From Ciona intestinalis (lineage: Eukaryota; Chordata; Ascidiacea; Phlebobranchia; Cionidae), in the NCBI RefSeq assembly GCF_000224145.3, contig NC_020173.2, positions 5,403,039-5,467,038 of the forward strand: a stretch of DNA of 64,000 nucleotides. The letters are read 5' to 3'. How positions within the stretch are numbered: the first letter of the stretch is position 1; each line of letters starts with the position of its first letter. Below are positions 46,201 to 56,200 of this stretch, piece after piece. Made by a program: the position numbers and the translations under genes. Under the pieces are notes generated by a model that was given only the letters and a program-made list of their open reading frames with translations, did no database searches and had not been told where the DNA came from.

Positions 46201-48538
46201 GTCCATGTAGAGAACATAGGATTTAGTCCAGATTTGGCTCATTACCCTAACACCCAGACTGTGTTTACATGCTGAAATGTCCCTGCTTACCAACTTTGTG
46301 GGTGATTGATTAATTGTGTGTGACTGACAATTTGGACAACCCATAAGTCGCACCTGAGTTAAACATTGAAGCCTGTTAAGTGTCTTGCTCATGGAAACAT
46401 ACACCAATATAGAACCCAGTACCATTTGGTCATGATGCAAACGCCTAGACCTCTGATCCACTGTAATGATGCCTCTCACAATTATACATTGTTCCAGCTT
46501 TTAGAGTTTGACCCAAGAGCATCTGAGCAAGTCCGCTTGCTGTCTTTGCTCGGCAAGCACACACTTGCGCTAGAGAAAGCAGTAGCAAGCGGAAATACAG
46601 ACCTCATATACTCTGCTATTGCTCGACTGCGAGAACGGACGAGTCTATCGGATTTCTTGGTGGCGATCAGACAACAACCTGTAGCGTACAAACTGCATTT
46701 AAAGGTTGGTTGAAAATGTTACTTAAATGTTATAGGATTTTAGCATGATTAAAGTCAGTCATTGTATTTATGTTGTTCAGACACTATATTTATGTTAAAA
46801 AAGTGTTGAAGTCTACATCAATTATGTACAAGAACTAGATAGTAATGTCATTTTATTTTACCTTCAATACCTTTCTACAGTATTGCAAGGAGCAAAATGA
46901 GAGAATGTTGAAAGATCTTCATGAGCAAGAGGATAATTTCATTGAGTTGGCTCACTGTCACATCCATGATAGTTTTGATACCTTCAGATCGGATGAAAGA
47001 GTTATCTCACTTCACTCTGCTTTGGATAACTTCACTAAAGCTAAGGATGATTTTGGAATGAAGGTAATATTACTTAAATGCTTCTGGACTGGCCGTTTAA
47101 ACTGTGTTGTTGAAAATTAGACTCTTATAATGTCTTGCAAAATGAGTCTATAGGACTAAAAAGCCTCCGTGTCCTAAGTTGCCCTGAAAGGCCTGTGTTT
47201 AGACTTATACTTTTATATTGCTCATAGAAAGGTTAAAAAAGTGAAAATTATATTAAAATTGGCAGAATAAATTTGATTTATGTATTTAGATGACAGAAGA
47301 ACAACTTCAGTTGCTAAGAGAGCAAAGCCAACTTGAACAAGAACTTGATGAAAGTTTTATAGAAAAATCTCTTCATGACACGATCTGTAGCCTTCTCAAA
47401 ATAAACCAATTAAAACGAGCGGAACACCTCAGAAAACAATTTAAACTGTCAGACAAAAGGTATGCTTTATGAATGCATATAGTAGGGTGGGGAAGATAGA
47501 ACACCTAGGGTGGGGAAGATGGGACATTCTTCACGGCCCATTTGGTAATAATAACAAAAAAACATTTAAAGAATTATAAAATTATGGAATTTGTTGTTAA
47601 TTGTTTAAAACAAGATCAGGATATTATGTGTTAAAGGTGTCCCGTCTTCCCCTACCTTACAATATTACCTGTTTATCCCTGCATGTTGGGGAAACTCTGG
47701 GTATCATTTTTCCTACACCTCATGAGTCATGCCTACCTAAAAGTTACCATGTATGCAATTCCTGGGTGGCTGTACCTTATTTATACAAGTCTAACACCTT
47801 GGACAACTCTTTAAAAACCACTGGAGCAATGCCGATTTGGTTCTTACCTAAAGGCCACACACAAGCCACAATAGTAGCGGTTTTGACTGTGCTACAGCTT
47901 CAGTATATCTTATACTTGATATTACCTGTTTAAAGAACCATTTTCTAACTTAATAATTTCAGATGGTGGTGGCTAAGAATCACAGCATTAGCAGAGCAGG
48001 GTAATTTTGCAGAGCTTGAAAACTTTTCAAAGAGCAAGAAGTCTCCAATAGGTTACTATCCCTTTGTGGAAGTATGTATTCAACATAATGCATACACTGA
48101 AGTGACCAAGTATATTGGGAAAGTACAGCTTGATAAAAGAGTACCAGCCTTCTTAAAGATTGGGTATGCAAATTTTTGTATAATTTTTATAAACTTACAA
48201 CTAAGGATAGTACAGTGGTTTAATAATTTAAAGTAAAAAGTTCCAAACTACAATAGTTTTGTAATAAACCAAAACAACGAAAAACTTAAGTAAGTATAGT
48301 TTTATACTTTTGTAGTTTAGTAGTAATTAATGAATAAAAAACAGTACTAGATTCCAGTAGTTTTAAACTTGAAAACATATAACATTGTTCTTTTTCAAAA
48401 ACACAGGAGCATCAAGCATGCTGCAGAAGCTGCAATGCAAACCAAAAGCTTGTCAGATTTAGATGCAGTACTCAAGAAGTGTGGTGCCGAACACAGAGAC
48501 ATAGCTGATCGTGTACGCGCTATGATGATGCAGCTCAC
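40236..48538 (+). CDS. VPS16: VPS16, core subunit of HOPS/CORVET tethering complexes (3' end in gap)
   Basis: Eighteen exons, all with consistent phases: 40236-40282, 40436-40527, 40774-40867, 41390-41519, 41765-41884, 42148-42304, 42778-42890, 43357-43660, 43982-44058, 44417-44548, 44872-45002, 45523-45667, 45977-46111, 46498-46704, 46881-47063, 47290-47459, 47963-48163 and 48407 into the gap. About 856 residues are visible (human 839), so only the last few are lost in the N run. The beta-propeller half starts WNPLGQK and includes GIAWTHADELLCLQDDG, FLLDHSG and VDGVHIVTSERHEFLQHVP. The alpha-solenoid half includes FKVGSMAPGALLNDA, MLRVLNAVRDFNTGI, SRILSHWACYK, DKRWWWLRITALAEQ and ENFSKSKKSPIGYYPFVE. 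It tethers endosomes and lysosomes before SNARE fusion. Introns hold many SINE and MITE copies. Confidence 0.96.
40928..41135 (+). mobile_element. Short TIR element with internal minisatellite
   Basis: Ends GGTGCTAGTGGAGAAACACCC and GGATTCTTAACTAGTGC pair with the element at 24673-24830. The middle (about 40976-41100) is a tandem array of four to five ~28-bp units, CTAACTAATAACTCCTAACC + ACCAACCT. VPS16 intron 3. Confidence 0.75.
41530..41645 (-). repeat. SINE 3' fragment
   Basis: ATGTAACTTATTTACCCTTTC, GGCAACGGCAGTCGTTATAA, GTATGCAACTTTGTAGGTGA; reverse copy in VPS16 intron 4, starting about 10 bp from the exon donor. Confidence 0.6.
41895..42045 (-). repeat. SINE 3' fragment
   Basis: GGTGGGCCAACAACAGTCATT, CATACACCTTAAGCCAGGTT, GATGTAACTTTGTGGGTGATT; reverse copy in VPS16 intron 5. 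Confidence 0.6.
42325..42485 (+). repeat. SINE 3' half
   Basis: GTGGCAATTGTTCCAACCCAG, GTCTAAATTATCAGCCATAC, GGTAACTCGGAAGGGGCATG; plus copy in VPS16 intron 6. Confidence 0.6.
43750..43832 (+). repeat. Three-unit minisatellite
   Basis: Three tandem ~27-bp units of CAACACCCAGGGTGCTACC + CCAGTCCC in VPS16 intron 8. Each unit contains a small palindrome (CACCCAGGGTG). Confidence 0.8.
45017..45212 (+). mobile_element. GGTGGGGGAAGATG MITE, copy 16
   Basis: Ends TATAGTAGGGTGGGGGAAAA and CATCTTCTCCCCCCCTACTG; full length, 10-15 bp after the donor of VPS16 exon 11. Confidence 0.85.
46220..46475 (-). mobile_element. tRNA-derived SINE, reverse, nearly full length
   Basis: Read on the minus strand: a tRNA-like head (GTGGATCAGAGGTCTAGGCG ... 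TACTGGGTTCT), the AAGACACTTAACAG block, CAATGTTTAACTCAGGTGCG, TTGTCCAAATTGTCAGTCAC and the 3' body. It ends about 20 bp before VPS16 exon 14. Confidence 0.6.
47477..47668 (-). mobile_element. GGTGGGGGAAGATG MITE, copy 17
   Basis: The left end is locally duplicated (AGGGTGGGGAAGAT occurs twice within 35 bp). The right end is CGTCTTCCCCTACCTTACAA. It lies just after the donor of VPS16 exon 16. Confidence 0.8.
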
Positions 48539-48588
48539 NNNNNNNNNNNNNNNNNNNNNNNNNNNNNNNNNNNNNNNNNNNNNNNNNN
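48539..48588. other. Assembly gap (50 N)
   Basis: Exactly 50 N, probably a placeholder of unknown true size. It hides the end of VPS16 and part of the tail-to-tail junction with GET1. Confidence 0.99.
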
Positions 48589-48604
48589 GCAATAAATATA
48601 TATA

Positions 48605-49331
48605 TTACACGGTTTGTTGAAAAATCGCCCCCACTGTTGTTTGGCAAGCTATGAGCCAAAATACTCCACCTACAGCACCAATTTCACCAGTTGGAAACGC
48701 GACAATTTTTGCCAAAATGTCCGGTCCGGCCCATTCTTTTGGGTACTGTAGAACTGCTTCATGTTTATGGAAAAACACGACGTATAAGAAACTGAATCCG
48801 ATCACCAGGCGCAGGGTCCATGTAATGATTGACTTGATAAAGAGCATTTTGTTGGATGTAGAATTGTTCATCTTCTGTATTTCATCTTTCACAGCGTCAA
48901 TTTTTCTCTGCAATCTATAAAATTATTAAATTACTCTTCCAAAACAAGAAAAACATATTCATTAATTTATGTTTTTTTATGATATTACACCTGGTAAACT
49001 TGGTGTAATAAGTGTAAGTTAAAGCACCATTTTAAGTGAGTGAGGTCCGTCAGCACTGCTAGCCATAGGTCAGTCCATTACCACAAAGCTAAAGCCCTCA
49101 TGTAGTAAAATTGCGAACCATAAAACACCTTGCATATTTTGCGAACTCGTCCATCATATTAATTCCCCTTTGGTCTTCCAATTTCTGTTTTAAATCAATT
49201 TGCAATTCTTTCTTTTGCATTTTAAGCTTTTTACTGATCACAACCATTTCAATCAGAGGTAACAGAACACGAAGTACCACAGGGACCATGGGACGAGCAA
49301 AAGACAACATCAAGATTGTATAAAACAGCAT
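48605..49331 (-). CDS. GET1: GET1/WRB, receptor for tail-anchored protein insertion
   Basis: Two exons (49331-49129, 48914-48605) join in phase to give 170 residues (human WRB 174). The N-terminal membrane helix (LPFYT-like start MLFYTILML, then VPVVLRVLLPLIEMVVI) leads into a charged coiled coil (KKLKMQKKELQIDLKQKLE). The family's most conserved block, NMMDEFAKYARLQRKI, follows, matching human NMMDEFARYARLERKI. Two C-terminal helices are present (SIITWTLRLVIGFSFLYVVFF and GEIGAVGGVFWLIACQTTVG). With CAML it forms the ER receptor that takes tail-anchored proteins from GET3. The ATG at 49331 is the first in frame and lies only 11 bp after the SMIM8 stop. The stop is 16 bp from the assembly gap. 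Confidence 0.95.
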
Positions 49332-49342
49332 GGTTCGAGTAT

Positions 49343-49805
49343 CTAGTCCCACTTGGACTTTCGTTTCTCAGTTTTAACTGAGCCGTCCGTGTTATAAACT
49401 TCGTAAACACCAGTGGATTTGTTTTCAGCTGTTGCGTTCATGTAAGCAAGGTAAGACACACAGCCAGTAATGAGAACTAAGCCAATGCCCATAACATATT
49501 TGTTCTGTAGAAAAAAAACATCAATTAATTACATTTTAGTTTATTTTGATAAGAGTTAAAATGTAATATGGGACAAAGACAAAAAGTTATTAAAAATAAT
49601 TACAAAATTTTAATTATAAAGTTTTAATTTCATAAATACTTACGGGTCTGACGTACAACTCAAAGTTCAAAGCACGAAACGCGGTGGTTGACCTCAAGCC
49701 ACGTAATCCAGCTCCTGGCTCGTGGGGAACCTTTTCCGTCGTATTTCCCCTCTGCTTTGGAATTTGGTCACCGTTTGCGCTTGGTTGCTTGTCAGAACTT
49801 GACAT
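49343..49805 (-). CDS. SMIM8: Small integral membrane protein 8
   Basis: Two exons (49805-49644, 49504-49343) join in phase 0 to give 107 residues (human 97). Signature stretches are GAGLRGLRSTTAFRALNFELYVRP (human GLRGVRTTTLFRAVNPELF), NKYVMGIGLVLITGCVSYLAYM as the single membrane helix, ENKSTGVYEVYN, and the C-terminus RKSKWD (human RKTSKWD). Function is poorly known, although the family is widely conserved in animals. It is the upstream member of a pair with GET1. Its TAG stop lies 11 bp before the GET1 ATG, so it has essentially no room for a 3' UTR that does not overlap GET1. Confidence 0.94.
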
Positions 49806-50270
49806 ATCATAAACACAACTATGATTAGTAAAGCAGTTCCCAGAACAAAAATGATAGTAAGGTTGCTGTTTAAAGTTCAAACATTAGTGAAAACGTGAAA
49901 CGCCGGTAATAGTGTTTCCAGACAAAAACTTTGCACCTCTTTTTACTTTAAAAAATATGTACAATGTTAAGAAATACAGGGTACACAGATTATATTGGTA
50001 AAAAAAGTCTAATAATATTTAAAAATGGTAATAATTTATTCATGTTAACAGTTTTACTAGTTAGATAAAGAGTTTTTATACAAGATGTGCTAAACACTGG
50101 GACAATATTATGCTGACGATGGATAGCTGAGATACGTGTTTACCGAATAACTTTTAGTTTTGTGTTGATAAATATCTGATTAAATATTCAATTGTTTTCT
50201 TATTATAATGTAAGCTTACTAATTTCAGGTTGTCATCTTATTAATTATTTTTAATTAATATATGTAAAAA
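49806..50270. promoter_or_regulatory. Divergent SMIM8/SEC23IP promoter region
   Basis: 465 bp between the head-to-head start codons of SMIM8 (-) and SEC23IP (+). AT-rich. A TTTCAG at about 50227 might be a 5'-UTR or trans-splice acceptor for SEC23IP. No strong promoter motif is seen. Confidence 0.4.
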
Positions 50271-53200
50271 ATGTCAAAGGGTAACCCACCACCTACAAAT
50301 CCTCTTTTTTCTCCAATGAACAATATTAACTTTGGAACAAATGCTTTGTTTATGCCTGTGCAAGAACAATCTTCTGCTATTTTAGCTCCAGGTAAGAACA
50401 TGGTTATCTGATTTTTATGTTATAAAAATTTACCTTTTTTAGCAATTAGGCTAACTATGTTAATTGCCACTTTTATTTTGGTAGTTTTTACCTGAACCAT
50501 GTTTATAATACCTATTGTTTTGCTGTTGATTCCTTCTCTTCGCTGTTTTAATTAATAAAATCTTTATTACTGTATTCAAAGGATAAAATTTATGTTATGT
50601 GTAGAAGATGTGTGGTGTGTTCGCCTATGCTATAACTGTTTTCCAATTATGTTTAACATTTAATGCATTACAGAGACAGATCCAGCAGAAGAAGCAAGTT
50701 TCCTCGGCCAATCTTCCACCTCTTACTCCACAGGAGGGGAACAACAACCACAGAATGTTGCAACGTTTACTTTGTTCTCGCAGAAAAATGACAATAATGG
50801 AACAAAATGTAAGCTTTTCTATCCGCAACTTTAATTAGGCTACATAATTTAATTTGTATAGTCATATTTTTTTGCACTTATTTTTGTTGGTACTGAAGTA
50901 CACCCTACATTTTTAACTTCAAATGTTTTTCATAGTCGCTGATCCATTTGCAAATTTGTCTTCTAAAACAAACAGCAAGGAATCATTTCTTTGTACAACT
51001 GCAATTAAACTGCTTAAATTTGATATAATTTTTTTTTTTGCACTTATTTATGTTGGTCATGATGAATGGCACTCTACATATTTAACTTTAAGATATTTTC
51101 TTAGCAGCTGACCCATTCGCAAATTTGTCTTCTGGAGCAAACAGCAAAGAACCCCCAACTTTCACATCACAATCAGTGTTCACATCTGAACAACAGCAGC
51201 CCCAGCTATTTGTTCCACCCTCAGCAAGTCCTGACCAATCAATAAATGAAGAATTCCCCTATTCTACCAACTCACCCTTAGTCAATGTCACAGGGACCCT
51301 AACACCTGGACCCAGCCTCTCAGCCCCCGGAATGCTCCCAACACCACCACCTAATACTCAATCCCAAACCCCAAACAACCCGTACGCACGATCTGCAAGT
51401 CGTAACAGAACCATGTTTCCCCCCAACCCCGAATTATACAACCCTTCACCCACACCAAGCCCCCAATTCATGCCACCACAAATGACTACCCCAGGTCCCC
51501 CACCAGTACAACTTACCCAATCTGTATCCGCTCCAACACAAACCCAAGCCCCCACACCCCCTTTATCTTTTGAAAAGCTCGCCCAATCGCCAGTCCCCCC
51601 ACCTCCAACCGCTGAAAACCACTACCAAGCTGTAGTACCTCACTGGTTTTACTGCAAAGCACTGACAGATGCAAATAACATCTGGTGCCCATTCTCCTAT
51701 GTTGACTCACAATACCTTGAAAAGGCAGCCTTGGGTACGTACTACAAACTACTTGCATTTTAGATTAAAATATTCAACTAGATTAAAAAATTCGAACCTT
51801 TTTAAAGCAGTGTTGGTTGGAATAGTTAGATGCCTATTTGTATGAAACATATCTAACTTATAAGTTGTAATATTCACTAATGTATGTAGTGCAGGAAATT
51901 GTGGGGTGGACCCGCCTACCTTGCAACCCCAAATTTGGGATGAATAACTATATTTACCCGAATAAATAAGTGCAGTAACTATAGAAACTAAGGTAACAAA
52001 AAAAAGGATGACTTTTAACCACCTCTATATTTAGATGCAGCAAATGGTCAAGGAAGTGACATTGTTCGAACTGATGGTGGAAGATATGATGTATCAGTAA
52101 GCGCACGTGAGCGAACCAGTTTATACTGGGACGAGCCACCTTCTGCTGTGCGTAGATGTACGTGGTTCAGCAAATCTGACTCTGACAGTCGATTTATTCC
52201 GTATGAAGAAAGTCTGTCACAAAATTTAGAAGTAAGATGGCAATACAAACATATTACTTACCATATGGGTGAGGTCCTACAAAAAGGCGTGGCATGGGAC
52301 TTTGAATTTAGACCAGTGTTGGCCCATTACCGCAACAAGCACACATGAAACTTTTTTAAATATAATATACCTGAATGACCTAAGACATATGTATTAAGAA
52401 TTTCCAGTAAATCAGTGTATCATAGATTTGTAATGACTGATGTAGTAGATATTTAACAAGCGATCATTTCTTGCATTCCAGAGAGAATATCATGAAATAG
52501 TCACCAAAGGTTTGTGGCACAAGCAGATAGATCTTGGTCAAGGTGAAATGATGGTGGTTCATAACCCACAACTTATTGTGCATTTCCAGGTAAGATATTT
52601 AATTTAATATGTATTAGTATGCTCATGGGCGCCAAACTTTTAAAAATGCAGGGGAGGCAGGGATAGTTGGGTGCAACCTGGTGAAGAAAATTTGACTTAT
52701 TGGTAGCAACTTTACTATCCAATGCAGTGCAGAAAATTCAGGCTTGGCCTGCCTACCCTGCCACCCCAGGTTTGCTGCCTACGTAAATACAAGCTTTCTA
52801 TTCTTTAACCCTACAAACAGTTATGACTTGTGAATGATAAAATTTTCTTCTTTGAAAGTTTTTTTTTATATTTTTGTTTTATCTTACAGCCAGTGGTTCC
52901 ACCCGAGCATGAGTTTGGTGCAGTTCGTGAGAAACAACTTAAGTCAAAAGTTGTGAAACGAGGGATTTCCACAACGGATTTCGCCAGACTTATCCCAGAA
53001 AGTAAGTAAATGTTCCATTACATTTAAATAGACAAGATGGTATTTGTATTTACTCTTAAAGAAGCCTATGACTGGTATTTGCATTTTGCCAAACCTAATT
53101 ACTTTTAATAACACCAGTTCTTTGACTTTTTAGTCAGACCTTTTGAAAGTAAACATTAAAATAACATTCCTATTGCCTTTGACTGTACATTGCGACAATT

Positions 53201-56200
53201 AGGTCTTGATGTTCTTTTTATAAAATATGTATCTTTAGTGTCATAGACCAATATATCTTTTTATAAAAAAATATTTTATAAAATATATACATATCTAGTG
53301 GTCCTTAGTTTAAGGACTCATGATAAAACACATTATTTACCCAGATGAGTGTGGTACACCTGACCACGTGGTGTTTCTGTGTCATGGTATTGGACCCGTA
53401 TGTGACCTACGTTCAAGAAGCGTGGTTGAATGTGGTAGGTGGTGTGTGGTGGTTGCACAAGCATGGGGTGGTGCTTTCGTATTTTTGTATTTCAATTATT
53501 TGTACAGGAGCTGGGAGTGAATATACAATATATATATATATATATAATTACTTACATAAATTCTGATATTTGCACCTACATGGAGTGATACTTTATTACT
53601 TTGGTATTTTCATTTTTTAGGGTTATTTTTTCAAATTCTTGTAGCGTACTGCCTAAACAAATGTGTTAAAAATTGGAAACCGTTTTGAAACTTTATTAAA
53701 TTTAAACCAATTCTCATCTCCATGTACAAAACCCTGAAATTACTGCATTTTCTGCTTCACCTTCATGCATGGCTACCAACCGCAACCACCTTTCAAGCCT
53801 ATCCTTAAACTCTTTTGCACGTTACTGTTAACCACAGCCAGTGGCGCAGCTAGAGGATTCATTAAAAAAAAATTTAAAAAAAAAAAAAAAAATTTTTTTT
53901 GAAACTACCTTTAATTTTTTTTCTGGCTGCGCCACTGACCCCAATATCTACTAACCAAAGGTGAAACAAGCGACATTGGAAGCTTAGTGATGGTTGCTCA
54001 TGGGATAGGGGAACGTCATAGTAATCCATCCACCACACTAGTTCAGTGTGGTGAGGAATTTATCAAATTAATTCAGTTTTGATCCGGTGCTATGCAAACA
54101 TAAACGGACAAAATTCAAATCCAACCAATATTATTAAATTAATGTATAATTGGTTAGCCTTGATTTTGTCTATTACGTTTTTATAGCGCCAGATCCGAAC
54201 TTAGCTTTATTTCTGTTTCATTAACATTCCTAATGTAAACTTTAGCCAATTAATTCGTTTTAATTTTTTTGCATGTAATTTTGCACCAAAATATAAGCCA
54301 ATACTTTATTTAATTTTTGCATGGAATTGCATGGAAAATTTGTCTAAAAAATTATCAGTGGTGCAGCTAAACATATGGTGGCAATTTGTTATAAGAAGTA
54401 TGGTAGTTTTTGTTAAATGGGTGCCTAATAACATAACTTCCTTTTTAAAATAAAACAAAGATTAAAGACGTGATCCACTGTAACAAAGTAAAAGGAAATG
54501 CACATACTCAGATACAATACTAAAACAATGGTAACTTATCAGTACCATTTCTGAAACATGTTTTTATACAGTTGATGATTTTCGTTCGATCCATTTGAGT
54601 TTACTTCGTTCTCACTTTAAACAAGGGTTGGAAAGTAAGAAGGTTCACAGGATTGAGTTTCTACCGATACATTGGCATCGTGCATTGCATGGAGATGCCA
54701 CAGGGGTGGATAGGTGTGTAGTGTATATAACATAGCAGAAATATGAACATGTATATGAACATTGGTTCTGCAGATAATTTCAGTACAAGTGTTATCTAAT
54801 AGGGTGGGAGAAGATAGGACTACTTTTCATTCTATTTTCACATCCCATTTGTTAGTAAACAAAGAACATTCAATTTCCATTCCATACGTACATCGTAAAG
54901 TTGCCTTTAAATTTGGGAAAAAAGCGATAAACAAGACGCTTTTCTTAGGATTACACTTGTATCGGTTAACCGGTTAAAACTGAACCGTTAACCAAAAAAT
55001 GGGAAAATTCATAGCCCTAATAGGGATATTTGGATAGTAGAATATTTGGTAGTTTATCATATGTGACTTTTTCTAACAAAATGCCTCATTATTCCAGAAA
55101 CATTCGACGCTTGACACTTCCCAGCATCTCGCGTCTCCGTCACTTCACAAACGAAACACTCCTTGATATTCTCTTCTATTCAAGCCCCGTGTATTGCCAA
55201 ACAATCGCCGAAACAATCGGAAATGAAATAAATTCACTCTACAAACTTTTCCTCTCAAGAAATCCAAATTTCACCGGATCTGTATCTCTATCTGGACACA
55301 GTTTAGGTTTGGCATTCATAAAAAAAACTTTATTATAATGGAATTCCACTATTGACTAGCAAATGTTTAAAAAAAAAAAAATTTTAGTGATTTGATAAAA
55401 AAAATAGTTTAACAGAAAAGTATGATTTCATTAAAGACAGTCTTTTGGTGTGTACGTATGTTTAAACAACATTAATTAGTTTTTTAACAAAACTATTCCA
55501 AAAAAAACTATTATAAGACCATTATTTTATGGTTACACATATTTCATGAATAGGAGTTATTTTAAACTGTAGCACATTCCAACCAGTATAAAACCTGTGC
55601 TAACTTACCAGGTTCTCTGATTCTTTTTGACTTGCTCTGCCACCAAAACTCTCCCATCATTCCAAGCAATCCAACTCCAAACCAACCATTCCTGCCATCG
55701 CAAACCAATACAACACTTACGGAGCCGACAGACTCACTTGGTGCTTCATTCAACGCTGAAGCAACACCCCAGCTATCAAACAGCAACAGTATGCACTCAC
55801 TAAGTGAAAAGGCAGAGGAACCTCTAACATTGGTACAAGCATTAGAACAGCTCAATCTGTCGAACTTTCTTAACAAATTTGAAGCAGAGGAAATGGATAT
55901 GGATGCACTGGTGAGTGTTGTGTTTTATCTACTGTGGCACAAAATATCACAGTTTTTTAATCTGCTGCATGTCATTGGCACTGATTTTCAAGTTGCCTTA
56001 CATTTACGCACAACGAAATTTCAACATATAAATAGCACTTTAATTAGTTGGTGCAATACACAGTTACCTCCCCCAAGAAGAACAATCCAGTGAGTGTTAT
56101 TTGATGTTCATGCTAAACAATATTCTAGTAATTTAATATCTACCATGCCAATGCATTATCACATACCTTTAAAATACCTTAACGTTTTCCTCAAGTTATT

